Assembly: GCA_903877645.1 (NCBI GenBank)
Contig: CAIRES010000024.1
Span: 1-32,633, forward strand
DNA: 32,633 nucleotides
Reading direction: 5' to 3'
From: an uncultured Bacteroidota bacterium
GTDB taxonomy: Bacteria > Bacteroidota > Bacteroidia > Chitinophagales > Chitinophagaceae
Shown here: piece by piece, positions 23,905-32,633 of the stretch
Position numbering within the stretch: the first letter of the stretch is position 1
How the letters are laid out: each line of letters opens with the position of its first letter
Made by a program: the position numbers and the translations under genes
Notes under the pieces: model-generated
What the model saw: only the letters and a program-made list of their open reading frames with translations
Told to the model about the DNA's origin: nothing
Database searches by the model: none

Positions 23905-25220
23905 ACGCTTTCGAGATCCGCGGAGGCCAACCGCTGAAAGGAGCCATTACTCCGCAGGGAGCTAAGAATGAAGCATTACAGGTACTGTGTGCCGCGCTAC
24001 TCACTGATGAGCGCGTAACGCTGACCAATGTGCCCGACATCATAGATGTGAATACGCTCATAGAGCTGCTCTTTGATATGGGGGTGCAGGTGGAGCGGCC
24101 ATCGCCCAACACCGTGGTACTGCAGGCCAAAGACATAGACCCTGATTATTTCACCACGCATGCGTTCCGTAAGAAGTCGGGCAAGCTGCGGGGCACGGTG
24201 ATGCTGGCAGGGCCGCTGCTGGCGCGCTTTCGCAAGGCATACATACCACAGCCCGGTGGTGACAAAATAGGCCGCCGCAGACTGGACACGCACATACGTG
24301 GCTTTGAAAAGATGGGTGTGGACTTTGTGTATGATATAGACAACCAGATGTTCAGCCTCGATGCCGTGAAGCTGAAAGGGGTGAAGATACTGATGGAAGA
24401 ACCCTCTATCACAGGCACTGCCAACCTGATCATGGCGGCTGTAATGGCCGAGGGTACGACCACCATTTACAATGCAGCCTGTGAGCCGTACATACAACAG
24501 CTATGCCGTATGCTCATCAGTATGGGGGCCAACATCAGCGGCCTCAGCACCAACCTGCTTACCATAGAAGGTGTGACAAAGTTGGGTGGCTGTGAGCACC
24601 GCCTTCTGGCTGATATGATAGAGGTGGGCTCCTTCATAGGGCTTGCCGCAATGACGCAAAGCGAGATCACGATAAAGAATGTGGGCATAGAGCACCTGGG
24701 CCTGATACCTGATACCTTCCAGCACCTGGGCATAGAGCTTACTATACAGGGCGATGATATATACATACCGGCGCAGGAGCATTACCGGATACAGAAATTC
24801 ATAGATGGGTCGATACTTACCGTATATGATCATCCGTGGCCGGGCCTTACGCCTGATCTGCTGAGCATAGTGCTGGTGCTGGCCACACAGGCCAGGGGTA
24901 CGGTGCTGGTGCACCAGAAGATGTTTGAGAGCCGCCTCTTCTTCGTGGATAAGCTGATAGAAATGGGCGCGCAGATAGTGCTTTGCGACCCGCACCGCGC
25001 GGTAGTGATAGGGCTGGACCGGCAGGTGCCACTCAGGGGCATCAATATGGTGTCGCCGGATATACGTGCGGGTGTGGCGCTGCTGATAGCAGCACTCTCG
25101 GCAACGGGTAAGAGCACGATACAGAACATTCACCAGATAGACCGTGGCTATGAGCGCATAGACGAGCGGCTGAATGCGCTGGGTGCAGATATAAAAAGGA
25201 TCAATTATAATGTAGGATAG
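23901..25220 (+). CDS. murA: UDP-N-acetylglucosamine 1-carboxyvinyltransferase with Cys-to-Asp active-site change
   Basis: 439 residues, standard length. Lys22-Asn23 (GAKNEAL) and the two EPSP-synthase-like halves are present, including SITGTANLIMAAVMAEGTT and GLTPDLLSIVLVLA. It catalyses the first committed step of peptidoglycan synthesis, transfer of enolpyruvate from PEP to UDP-GlcNAc. The loop that carries the catalytic Cys115 in E. coli (PGGC.IG.RP.D.H) reads PGGDKIGRRRLDTH here: Asp121 replaces Cys. The same replacement occurs in mycobacterial and chlamydial MurA, where the enzyme works but fosfomycin cannot alkylate it. Translation is coupled to the DUF4290 gene. Confidence 0.96.
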   Translation: MNAFEIRGGQPLKGAITPQGAKNEALQVLCAALLTDERVTLTNVPDIIDVNTLIELLFDMGVQVERPSPNTVVLQAKDIDPDYFTTHAFRKKSGKLRGTVMLAGPLLARFRKAYIPQPGGDKIGRRRLDTHIRGFEKMGVDFVYDIDNQMFSLDAVKLKGVKILMEEPSITGTANLIMAAVMAEGTTTIYNAACEPYIQQLCRMLISMGANISGLSTNLLTIEGVTKLGGCEHRLLADMIEVGSFIGLAAMTQSEITIKNVGIEHLGLIPDTFQHLGIELTIQGDDIYIPAQEHYRIQKFIDGSILTVYDHPWPGLTPDLLSIVLVLATQARGTVLVHQKMFESRLFFVDKLIEMGAQIVLCDPHRAVVIGLDRQVPLRGINMVSPDIRAGVALLIAALSATGKSTIQNIHQIDRGYERIDERLNALGADIKRINYNVG

Positions 25221-25231
25221 TGTTGTTAAGG

Positions 25232-25351
25232 CCACCACATAGGCACATAGGCACATAGACCACATAGTCTATGTTGTCTCAACTGAGTGAGGGTTAAGTT
25301 CCGTAGCATGAGTTGTTCATTTGCTATGTGGTATATGTGCCTATGTGGTGG
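25232..25351. repeat. Inverted repeat with tandem CACATAGG octamers between murA and mfd
   Basis: CCACCACATAGGCACATA (25232-25249) is the perfect reverse complement of 25334-25351. The left side continues as near-tandem octamers (CACATAGG, CACATAGA, CCACATAG). The interior, about 84 bp, has no gene. Probably a dispersed intergenic element; it could also fold and act as a terminator of murA. Confidence 0.7.
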
Positions 25352-25377
25352 GATTTCTCATAAAGCAGGTGTTTTAA

Positions 25378-25412
25378 TTTGTTGTTGTGCATGGCTATTA
25401 CCATTAACTTTG
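25378..25412 (+). promoter_or_regulatory. mfd promoter, TTTGTTGTTG then TAACTTTG
   Basis: The -7 box TAACTTTG (25405-25412) matches TAnnTTTG exactly, and TTG triplets at 25379, 25382 and 25385 lie 23, 20 and 17 nt upstream, the accepted Bacteroidota spacing. The ATG at 25420 follows only 7 nt after the box, so the message is nearly leaderless. Confidence 0.65.
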
Positions 25413-25419
25413 CGGCCCG

Positions 25420-28400
25420 ATGAATCTGGAGGTGCTGCAGGGTCTTTATCAGAATGACATCCGTATAAAACACATAACGGCAGGGATGAGTATGCCCGGC
25501 CATTACCTGCGCCTGTATCTTGACAACCTCCGTGGCTCAGCGATCAACTTCATCGCCTGCGCCGTATGGCAAAATACAGATGCCAATCACGTATTCATAC
25601 TGAATGACAAAGAAGAGGCCGCCTACTTCCATAATGATATGGAACACCTCACTAAGGCGCTCGATGTATGCTTCTTTCCCGATTCTTTTAAGCGCATCGG
25701 CAACTTCAATGAACTGAACAGCAGCCATGTGATGCTGCGCACTGAGGCACTCACAAAGTTTGCCCCGGCGCGCAAAGCAGCCAGCACTACCGTAAGAAAG
25801 AAGATATTGGTTACCTATCCGGAGGCACTCTTTGAAAAAGTTGTGAACCCTTCCTCACTGACGGATAATATGATCAGCATAAAGGTGAGTGAGAACCTGG
25901 CGCTGGATGCACTGCTGGAGCGGTTTGTGACATTGGGTTTCAGACGGGAAGACTTTGTGTATGAGCCGGGGCAGTTTGCGATGCGCGGCGGTATACTGGA
26001 TATTTATTCCTTCGGGAATGAGCACCCATACCGCATAGAGTTGTTTGGTAACGAGGTGGACAGCATCAGGATATTCAACCCGGAGACACAGCTATCAGAG
26101 CGCAAGCTGCTGCAGGTATCCATACTGCCGAACATAGAAACGAAATTTGAAGCGCAGGAAAAGATATCGCTGCTCGACTTTCTACCCGAGAATACAGTGA
26201 TATGGGCCAAAGACCTCTCTTTCACGATAGGGCGTATCAACAAGATGGTGAACGACCTGCCGGAGAAAATGGAGATAGGCCAGGTGGCCATAGACCACGA
26301 GGAGGAGATGCTGAAGGAGATATCGAAGGCAGACTTTGAGACAGATGGCAGTTGGCAGGGGAAAGTAAAGAAGCGGCACATCATAGAGTGGTACAACCAT
26401 TCGATAGAGAAGATGACGGGAGATGCGGTGGATGAAACCTTTTTGTATGCCACCGAGGAGCAGCCTGTATTCAACAGGCAGTTTGGTATGCTGATAGGTG
26501 ATCTGCAAAAACGGATCGCAGAAAAGTATGTGCCGTACATATTCGCAGAGAACCCCAAGCAACTGGAACGACTCAGGAGCATATTTGATGACCTGAATGC
26601 AGGCATCACCTTTGTGCCCGTGCCGACGGCTATCAGCAAGGGTTTTATTGACCATGAAAAGAAAGCGATCTGCTATACCGATCACCAGATATTTCAGCGC
26701 TACCATAAGTACAACGTAAAACAGGCCTACAGCAAGGGCAAGGCGCTGACGCTACGCATGCTGCGGGAACTAACTCCAGGCGATTATGTGACGCACATAG
26801 ACCACGGTGTGGGTGTATATAGCGGCTTGCAGAAGATAGAGGTGAACGGCAATATGCAGGAGGCCATACGCATACTGTACAAAGACAACGATGTACTGTA
26901 TGTGAACATTAACTCGTTGCACAAAATAAGCAAGTACACGGGCAAGGAAGGCACACAGCCGCGGGTGAACAAGCTGGGCAGCGATGCGTGGCAGAAGCTG
27001 AAGAGCAAGACCAAGAAGCAGGTAAAGGATATAGCGGCAGACCTCATTAAGCTGTATGCTAAGCGGAAGGCGTCGGAGGGATTTTCCTTTTCGCCGGACA
27101 CTTATCTGCAGACAGAGCTGGAGGCTTCCTTCTTTTATGAGGATACGCCTGACCAGGGCAAGGCTGTGGCTGATGTGAAGCGCGATATGGAATCACCCTC
27201 GCCGATGGACCGACTGGTATGTGGCGATGTGGGCTTTGGAAAGACGGAAGTCGCAGTTCGTGCTGCTTTCAAAGCAGTGGCAGACAGCAAACAGGCAGCG
27301 GTGCTGGTGCCTACTACTATCCTGGCTTTTCAGCACTACAATACCTTCATGGAGCGGCTGAAGGATTTCCCTTGCAACATAGATTATGTGAATAGGTTTC
27401 GGTCGGCAAAGGAAAAGAAGGAGATATTTAAGAAGCTGGAAGAAGGCAAGATAGATATAGTGATCGGTACACACGGGCTGCTGGGAAAGGATGTGAAGTT
27501 TAAAGACCTGGGCATACTGATCATAGATGAGGAGCAGAAATTTGGTGTGGGCTCGAAGGAAAAACTGAGGGAACTGAAAGCGAGTGTGGATACACTGACA
27601 TTGACGGCTACACCAATACCGCGTACACTGCAGTTCTCGCTGATGAATGCCCGCGACCTGAGCATCATCAACACACCGCCTCCTAACAGGCAGCCGGTGC
27701 ATACAGAGGTGCTGGTGTTTGATGAGTACGCTATACGCGATGCTTTGTATTTTGAGGCGGAGCGTGGCGGGCAGGTTTTCTTTGTCCACAACAGGGTACA
27801 GAGCCTGCCGGAGATGGCTACATTGCTGCGCAATCTGTGCCCCGACCTGAGTATAGGTATGGCGCACGGACAGATGGAAGGGCATCAGTTGGAACAGGCA
27901 CTATTCAAATTCATAGAGAAAGAGTACGATGTGCTTTGCTGTACCAATATTGTGGAGAGCGGCGTGGATATAGCCAATGCGAATACCATCATTATTAATA
28001 ATGCCCATCAATTCGGGTTGAGTGACCTGCACCAGTTGAGGGGCAGGGTAGGGCGTAGTAATAAGAAAGCCTTCTGCTACCTGGTAGCGCCACCTATGAG
28101 CCTGCTGCCCGGCGATAGCCGTAAGCGTTTGCAGACGTTGGAACAGTTCAATGAGCTGGGCAGCGGTTTCCAGATAGCAATGCGCGACCTGGACATACGC
28201 GGGGCAGGCAACCTGCTGGGTGGCGAGCAGAGCGGGTTTATAGCCGAGATAGGCTTTGAGATGTACCAGAAGATACTTGCAGAGGCTATGCGCGAGCTGA
28301 AGACCACTGACTTCAAAGATGTATTTAAAGAAGAACTGGACCGAAAGAAAGATTTTGTAAGCGACTGCACCATAGATACCGACCTGGAGATACTGATACC

Positions 28401-28815
28401 GGATACTTATGTAGAGAATATCACAGAGCGCCTGTCGTTATACACGCAGCTCGACGACCTGGAAACAGAGGAGGAGATCACTAAGTTTGCCGCCGACCTG
28501 CACGACCGTTTTGGGCCCATACCGCCTCAGGTGGAGGACCTCTTTACCACACTGCGCAGCCGCAGGGTGGCGTGTGAGCTGGGCTTTGAAAAGCTGATAT
28601 TGAAGAATGAACAAATGCGCCTGTACTTTGTGAGCAACCCTGAGTCGCCATACTTTGAGTCGGACACCTTTAACCATATACTGGCCTACATACAACAGCA
28701 AACCAAGAATGCCCGCCTGAAACAGGTAGGCAAGAACTTCCTGCTGGTGGTGGACAAAATGAAAAGCATGAAGACCGTGCTGAATTTTTTGAACGCGCTG
28801 GTGATCAAAAAGTAA
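25420..28815 (+). CDS. mfd: Transcription-repair coupling factor
   Basis: 1131 residues, full-length Mfd. Order: a UvrB-like N-terminal region (MRGGILDIYSFGNEHPYRIE, then ELFGNEVDSIRIF), a CarD-like RNA polymerase interaction domain at about 448-510 (LTPGDYVTHIDHGVGVY), a RecG-like translocase with Walker A GDVGFGKTE (602-610, Lys608) and Walker B IIDEEQKFGV (Asp703-Gln706), motif VI region LRGRVGRSNKKA, and the C-terminal TRCF domain. It pushes stalled RNA polymerase off damaged DNA and recruits UvrA. Monocistronic with its own promoter. Confidence 0.98.
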   Translation: MNLEVLQGLYQNDIRIKHITAGMSMPGHYLRLYLDNLRGSAINFIACAVWQNTDANHVFILNDKEEAAYFHNDMEHLTKALDVCFFPDSFKRIGNFNELNSSHVMLRTEALTKFAPARKAASTTVRKKILVTYPEALFEKVVNPSSLTDNMISIKVSENLALDALLERFVTLGFRREDFVYEPGQFAMRGGILDIYSFGNEHPYRIELFGNEVDSIRIFNPETQLSERKLLQVSILPNIETKFEAQEKISLLDFLPENTVIWAKDLSFTIGRINKMVNDLPEKMEIGQVAIDHEEEMLKEISKADFETDGSWQGKVKKRHIIEWYNHSIEKMTGDAVDETFLYATEEQPVFNRQFGMLIGDLQKRIAEKYVPYIFAENPKQLERLRSIFDDLNAGITFVPVPTAISKGFIDHEKKAICYTDHQIFQRYHKYNVKQAYSKGKALTLRMLRELTPGDYVTHIDHGVGVYSGLQKIEVNGNMQEAIRILYKDNDVLYVNINSLHKISKYTGKEGTQPRVNKLGSDAWQKLKSKTKKQVKDIAADLIKLYAKRKASEGFSFSPDTYLQTELEASFFYEDTPDQGKAVADVKRDMESPSPMDRLVCGDVGFGKTEVAVRAAFKAVADSKQAAVLVPTTILAFQHYNTFMERLKDFPCNIDYVNRFRSAKEKKEIFKKLEEGKIDIVIGTHGLLGKDVKFKDLGILIIDEEQKFGVGSKEKLRELKASVDTLTLTATPIPRTLQFSLMNARDLSIINTPPPNRQPVHTEVLVFDEYAIRDALYFEAERGGQVFFVHNRVQSLPEMATLLRNLCPDLSIGMAHGQMEGHQLEQALFKFIEKEYDVLCCTNIVESGVDIANANTIIINNAHQFGLSDLHQLRGRVGRSNKKAFCYLVAPPMSLLPGDSRKRLQTLEQFNELGSGFQIAMRDLDIRGAGNLLGGEQSGFIAEIGFEMYQKILAEAMRELKTTDFKDVFKEELDRKKDFVSDCTIDTDLEILIPDTYVENITERLSLYTQLDDLETEEEITKFAADLHDRFGPIPPQVEDLFTTLRSRRVACELGFEKLILKNEQMRLYFVSNPESPYFESDTFNHILAYIQQQTKNARLKQVGKNFLLVVDKMKSMKTVLNFLNALVIKK

Positions 28816-28855
28816 AAAATCGTATTTTTATTGCCTCACTTATCTCACAATCTTT

Positions 28856-29284
28856 ATGAAACTATTGTTTTCTTTTCTGCTCATAACTTATTCTTTTGGT
28901 TGTCTAGCGCAAGATTTTGCGGCTGTAGCCGTTCGGACAAATGAACACTCCTTTTATTATTCAGCGAGTAGCGCTGCATCGGGAAGAGGACATACACAAA
29001 CCACTTTAGGTACCGTTGGCACCTGGACCATGCTTGGCGGGGCCGTTATTACCGTTGCCGGAATTATTGAAGCGAAGGGTGCGACAAAAACAGACGGGCC
29101 TTTCACATTCGTGAATGAATCGCAGCTGAACGCAGGGCATGCTGCTGAAATTTTAGGAGGCGGAATTTTCACTGCCGGATTGACGATGATCATTATCGAT
29201 GCAGTTAACAGGCACCATGGGGGGAGCAAAGTGAGTATTATCGCTCCGAGAAGAAATGAGATGGGAGTTGCGTATAATTTCTAA
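28856..29284 (+). CDS. Exported protein of unknown function with two Gly-rich hydrophobic segments
   Basis: 142 residues. The signal peptide MKLLFSFLLITYSFGCLAQ has an LAQ cleavage-like end. Two hydrophobic Gly/Ala-rich segments follow (LGGAVITVAGII, about 60-71, and LGGGIFTAGLTMIII, about 95-109), then a basic tail ending GVAYNF, a Phe-terminal end that recalls outer-membrane proteins. No family recognised. It starts 40 bp after mfd and converges on rpoN with only 11 bp between the stops. Codon use looks AT-richer than in its neighbours, as is common for fast-evolving orphan genes. Confidence 0.65.
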   Translation: MKLLFSFLLITYSFGCLAQDFAAVAVRTNEHSFYYSASSAASGRGHTQTTLGTVGTWTMLGGAVITVAGIIEAKGATKTDGPFTFVNESQLNAGHAAEILGGGIFTAGLTMIIIDAVNRHHGGSKVSIIAPRRNEMGVAYNF

Positions 29285-29295
29285 ATCAGCAAAAC

Positions 29296-30795
29296 TTACA
29301 GTTCCTTTCTTAACCGCGCAACAGGTATATTCAGTTGTTCGCGGTATTTGGCGACGGTGCGGCGGGCAATGTTGTAACCTTTTTCTATGAGCATATCGGT
29401 GAGCTGATCGTCGGAGAGGGGCTTGCGCTTGTTCTCGGCGGTGATGTACTCGTTGAGTATGTTTTTTACCTCGCGGGTAGATACTTCTTCGCCGCTATCG
29501 GTTTGCAGTGCTTCGGAGAAGAAATACTTGAGTTTGTAAGTGCCGTACTCAGTTTGCACATACTTACTGTTGGCTACGCGCGATACGGTAGATACATCGA
29601 GCGTAGTAAGAGCCGCAATGTCTTTGAGTATCATAGGTTTCAGCATGGATTCATCGCCGGTTGTGAAAAACTCATTCTGAAATGCAAGTATGGCCTCCAT
29701 AGTATGCAACAGGGTATGTTGCCGCTGCTTGATTGCGTCTATGAACCACTTCGCAGAGTCGAGTTTTTGCTTGATGAAGAGGACGGCTTCTTTCTGCTGC
29801 TTGTTTTTCTTTTCGCTGCGGTCGTAAGCCTTTATAATTTCTTTATAGCCTTCTGATACACGCAGTTCGGGGGCGTTTTTGGAGTTGAGGGATAGCTCCA
29901 GGATGCCGTTGTTGTTGAATACAAAGAAGTCGGGGATCACATAGCTTTCTGCTTTATTCACCACTGCAAATGCAGCGCCGGGTTTCGGGTTCAGCTTAAT
30001 GATGATGCCGATTACGTTCTTGAAGTCCTCGTCATTAAGGTTGAGGTGGCGCTGTATCTTGTCGTAATGCTTCTTGATGAATTCGTTGTAGTATTTGTCG
30101 ATCACCTCGGCTGCATCGCGGGCAGGCTTAGAGTTGGCCATTCTTCTCAGTTGCAGCAGCAGGCACTCCTGTAGTGTCCATGCGCAAATGCCGGGCGGAT
30201 CGAATTGCTGTATCTGCAGTATGAGTTCTGATATTTCTTCAGTAGTTGTAGATACATTTTGTCCGAAGGCGAGGTCATCAACAATAGAGGTGACCTCCCT
30301 GCGCAGATAGCCGTCTTCGTCCATGCTGCCGATGATCTGCTCTGCGATCTTGTGCCTGCGCTCATCGAGTTCCAGCATTCCCAGTTGATCAAGTACATGA
30401 TCATGGAAATTGGTTTCCACGCGGGCGGGCGTTACCATGCGTTCATTTTCGCCGCCACCGTAGTAGTCATCACCGTAGTCACCGCCGCCTTCATCATCTT
30501 CGCGCCTGAGGAAGTCGTCGAGGTCTACCTTCTCAGATGTATCATCAGTAAGTTCTACATCATCGCCGGGTTCATTATCGTCAAGGTCTGTTGGTTTATC
30601 GTCGAGGTCGTAGGTGTCGTCATTACTATCACTGGTGCTGTTGTCTAGCTCAGATTCCAATGCAGGATTTTCTTCGAGCTCTTCTTTGATGCGCTCTTCA
30701 AGATTGGCCGTAGGTATCTGCAGCAGTTTCATGAGCTGAATCTGCTGTGGGGATAGCTTCTGTAAAAGCCGCTGCTGTGTGGACTGTCTTAGCAT
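29296..30795 (-). CDS. rpoN: RNA polymerase sigma-54 factor
   Basis: 499 residues. Region I starts with the Gln/Leu-rich activator-contact helix (STQQRLLQKLSPQQIQLMKLL, with EELEENPALE after it); region II (about 45-115) is strongly acidic (runs of Asp/Glu); the core-binding region follows, then a helix-turn-helix (DVSTVSRVANSKYV) and the RpoN box ARRTVAKYRE at about 477-486. Sigma-54 needs an AAA+ activator to open promoters; none is encoded in the window. Convergent with the orphan gene; divergent from alanine dehydrogenase. Confidence 0.97.
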   Translation of the reverse strand: MLRQSTQQRLLQKLSPQQIQLMKLLQIPTANLEERIKEELEENPALESELDNSTSDSNDDTYDLDDKPTDLDDNEPGDDVELTDDTSEKVDLDDFLRREDDEGGGDYGDDYYGGGENERMVTPARVETNFHDHVLDQLGMLELDERRHKIAEQIIGSMDEDGYLRREVTSIVDDLAFGQNVSTTTEEISELILQIQQFDPPGICAWTLQECLLLQLRRMANSKPARDAAEVIDKYYNEFIKKHYDKIQRHLNLNDEDFKNVIGIIIKLNPKPGAAFAVVNKAESYVIPDFFVFNNNGILELSLNSKNAPELRVSEGYKEIIKAYDRSEKKNKQQKEAVLFIKQKLDSAKWFIDAIKQRQHTLLHTMEAILAFQNEFFTTGDESMLKPMILKDIAALTTLDVSTVSRVANSKYVQTEYGTYKLKYFFSEALQTDSGEEVSTREVKNILNEYITAENKRKPLSDDQLTDMLIEKGYNIARRTVAKYREQLNIPVARLRKEL

Positions 30796-30824
30796 AATGA
30801 ATATAGGACCACTGTGATATGCCT

Positions 30825-30832
30825 CAAAACTA
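30825..30832 (-). promoter_or_regulatory. -7 box (TAGTTTTG) of rpoN
   Basis: Exact TAnnTTTG on the minus strand, 30 nt before the rpoN ATG. Confidence 0.45.
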
Positions 30833-30956
30833 CAAAACCTTATTTAGAAAGGCTTTATAGCCGGGCAATATTTAATTTGGGCCTCAATTGTTAAAATGTT
30901 TTTTTGATAAGAAGATAAAGTGTATATTGTCGTTAATATCAGTGCATAAGCGGCCC

Positions 30957-32168
30957 ATGAGTAAGAAACCATACATATCTCCATCGTTTTCCTACGTACC
31001 GTTAGAAGAAACACTACAGATCGCTCCCAAGAAAAAGCAATTGTTCATTGGTATACCAAAGGAAAACTCCTTCCAGGAAAACCGTGTGGCGCTTACCCCT
31101 GATGCAGTATCTGTGCTGGTGAATGAAGGGCATGATGTGGCTGTGGAGCATAGTGCCGGTGACGGGTCGTTTTATTTTGACAATGATTACAGTGATGCAG
31201 GAGCTCGCATAGTGTATGAAAAGGCTGAGTTATTCAAAGCTACTACCATCATTAAATCAGCGCCTATTTCTGATGAGGAAGCAGACCTGCTGCAACCTAA
31301 CCAGGCCATTATATCGCCGATACATATGCCGCTGCTGAAGCGGGAGATACTGGATATACTGGTTGCTAAAAAGATCATTGCTATTGCTTTTGAATCTATA
31401 AAGGATGATGCGGGTACATACCCGATAGTGCGCTCTATGAGCGAGATAGCGGGCAACTTTGCCATACTTACTGCGGCCCGCTACCTGGCCAATACTGATA
31501 ACGGCAAGGGTGTGCTGCTGGGCGGCATATCGGGTGTGCCACCTGCCAATGTATTGATCATTGGTGCGGGCGTGGTGGGCGAGTTTGCGGCACGCACTGC
31601 TTTCGGGCTGGGGGCTTCGGTGAAAATATTTGACAATTCACTGTACCGCCTGATGCGGCTACAGAATAATATTGGCAGACGCTGCTTTACCTCTGTACTG
31701 GACCCACTGACGCTGGGCGAAGAACTGAAGCGTGCAGATGTGGCCGTGGGCGCACTGAAGCCGGTGAACGGCATAACGCCCGTAGTGGTGAGCGATGCCA
31801 TGGTGAGCTATATGAAAGCCGGATCGGTGATCATAGATGTGAGCATGGACAGGGGCGGCTGCTTTGAGACCTCGAGGCTGACATCGCACGAAAAGCCGAC
31901 CTTTAAGAAATATGATGTGATCCATTATTGTGTGCCTAATATTGCGTCAGCAGTATCACGAACAGCATCCCGTGCTATCAGTAATGTGCTGATGCCGATC
32001 ATGCAGCAATGTGCCGACCTGGGTGGCATAGACGAGATAGTGCTTGCTAAGGCGGGCATCAGGCGCGGGGTGTATATGTATAAGGGCTGCGTGACGAATG
32101 CGCCTATTGCCAAGCGTTTCAATATGAAGTATACTGATTTGGATTTGCTGCTGGCATCGCAGAGTTAA
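30957..32168 (+). CDS. ald: Alanine dehydrogenase (AlaDH/PNT family)
   Basis: 403 residues. After an unusual 27-residue N-terminal extension, the catalytic domain starts at IGIPKENSFQENRVALTP (Lys/Arg substrate site) and continues with the ISPIHMP region (His for catalysis). The NAD-binding fold carries VLIIGAGVVGEFAA (GxGxxG) and ends with IIDVSMDRGG and VIHYCVPNIASAVSRTAS, typical of this family. It interconverts alanine and pyruvate with NAD. The start at 30957 is preferred to an upstream in-frame ATG at 30888, which would add a poorly conserved-looking basic stretch. The extension makes it longer than the usual 370 residues; transhydrogenase alpha (PntAA) is less likely because the fold is complete and no pntB follows. 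Confidence 0.88.
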   Translation: MSKKPYISPSFSYVPLEETLQIAPKKKQLFIGIPKENSFQENRVALTPDAVSVLVNEGHDVAVEHSAGDGSFYFDNDYSDAGARIVYEKAELFKATTIIKSAPISDEEADLLQPNQAIISPIHMPLLKREILDILVAKKIIAIAFESIKDDAGTYPIVRSMSEIAGNFAILTAARYLANTDNGKGVLLGGISGVPPANVLIIGAGVVGEFAARTAFGLGASVKIFDNSLYRLMRLQNNIGRRCFTSVLDPLTLGEELKRADVAVGALKPVNGITPVVVSDAMVSYMKAGSVIIDVSMDRGGCFETSRLTSHEKPTFKKYDVIHYCVPNIASAVSRTASRAISNVLMPIMQQCADLGGIDEIVLAKAGIRRGVYMYKGCVTNAPIAKRFNMKYTDLDLLLASQS

Positions 32169-32402
32169 CTACCCCGACCCTCCCGCTGAAAAAGCGGGAC
32201 CTTGTGCCGGGAGTGCCGTTTGGTTGGGTGGCCTGCTCTGCGCGAGCCTAACCACCCCTGATGTTACAAAGACTGCTTCGCCGTTTTGTAACATCGTCCC
32301 CTCCTTGGCAGGCGGGGAGTTACTCATTTCCTATTCTGCGCGAGGTGCTGATCATTGGTAATGTGGTCAAAAATAGTTGGTGGTTTTCTCAGCAATTATT
32401 CA
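32169..32402. other. Gene-free repeats downstream of ald
   Basis: No credible gene. It starts with ACCCCGACCCT (32171-32181), the 11-mer also found at 22256-22266. A TCCCGCT / AGCGGGA hairpin (32181-32199, GAAAA loop) may end ald transcription, though no T-tract follows. An 11-bp inverted repeat GATGTTACAAA / TTTGTAACATC lies at 32260-32295. The open frame 32261-32485 overlaps these repeats and has no family resemblance. Confidence 0.55.
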
Positions 32403-32415
32403 TAATATTGGATTG

Positions 32416-32505
32416 TCAATTTGAAGAGGAAGTAGGCTCTGCTGGAGAGCAACCTGCCAGCAATAGAATTGATCTTAAACAGTAAAGGGAGCTTCGGCTC
32501 CTTTT
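32416..32505 (+). ncRNA. Candidate small RNA (~90 nt)
   Basis: A possible promoter (TTG at 32377-32379, 23 nt, then TAATATTG at 32403-32410) precedes a segment with nested pairing: TCAATT (32416-32421) with AATTGA (32467-32472), and GCTGG (32441-32445) with CCAGC (32457-32461). It ends at an intrinsic terminator. No match to SRP RNA, tmRNA, 6S or RNase P RNA was seen. An orphan terminator with no convincing gene in front is the main argument. Confidence 0.3.
32484..32505 (+). terminator. Intrinsic terminator with UUCG tetraloop
   Basis: AAAGGGAGC / GCTCCTTTT stem (one G-T pair) closed by TTCG, with the T-tract running on in the stem's 3' side. It lies about 315 bp after ald, too far to be its natural end unless a small RNA or gene intervenes. 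Confidence 0.75.
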
Positions 32506-32633
32506 ATATTACTGGTAAGTTTTATGGCTAAAAAAACTCATTTTGTATTCTTTAGGTGTAGATACCATTTTATAAAATTGCGTTTGCTGTCAATCCTTAG
32601 TCCACTATGTAGTGTTAGTTTTTCCTTCAGATG

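Noticed and set aside
32261-32485. Plus-strand frame of 74 codons ending just before the UUCG terminator
   Set aside because: Its first third lies in a palindromic repeat and no motif is visible; a small RNA explains the terminator as well. Not excluded.
32524-32633. Open frame MAKKTHFVFFRC... running off the window end
   Set aside because: Only 36 codons in AT-rich DNA, basic/Ser composition, no promoter box; cannot be judged without the following sequence.

Overview
The window looks like a chromosomal segment of a Bacteroidota bacterium, probably close to Chitinophagaceae (inference). The signs are a giant Ig-repeat surface protein with a type IX secretion sorting domain, a GldN-like protein, a DUF4290-murA pair, RpoN, TAnnTTTG promoter boxes with almost no Shine-Dalgarno sequences, and many palindromic intergenic repeats. 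I see no rRNA, tRNA, CRISPR array, prophage or intact insertion sequence.

Bases 1-5400 hold the 3' part of a secreted adhesin-like protein, a small lipoprotein and a periplasmic M49 dipeptidyl peptidase III. Bases 5404-8838 (minus strand) hold a BlaI-type repressor, an M56 (BlaR-like) membrane protease, and two secreted proteins. One of these is a stand-alone copy of the protease's periplasmic sensor domain; the other is GldN-like and shares a motif with the same protease. A nested 44-bp palindrome covers the blaI start and abuts its promoter box. This locus is the best candidate for an undescribed system.

Bases 8937-12779 (minus strand) carry etfB-etfA and a NIF3/zinc-ribbon coiled-coil pair, separated by strong intrinsic terminators. 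Bases 12907-18992 (plus) are a heavy-metal efflux operon: a small exported protein, a TolC-like outer membrane channel, a lipoprotein adaptor and a CzcA-type RND pump. The pump carries the Asp/Asp/Glu proton-relay residues of divalent-cation pumps. Bases 19042-21476 are folD-queE-uppP.

Bases 21467-23127 are a repeat-rich accessory patch. A ParE/RelE toxin gene with a frameshift, plus its antitoxin, sits between two roughly 72-bp direct repeats; about 0.9 kb of gene-free DNA rich in palindromes follows. Bases 23128-28815 hold a DUF4290 protein, murA (with Asp in place of the usual catalytic Cys, a feature linked to fosfomycin insensitivity) and mfd. The right end has an unknown exported protein, rpoN, alanine dehydrogenase, and an intergenic region that may encode a small RNA ending in a UUCG terminator.

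All family assignments come from reading motifs by eye; no database search was possible.
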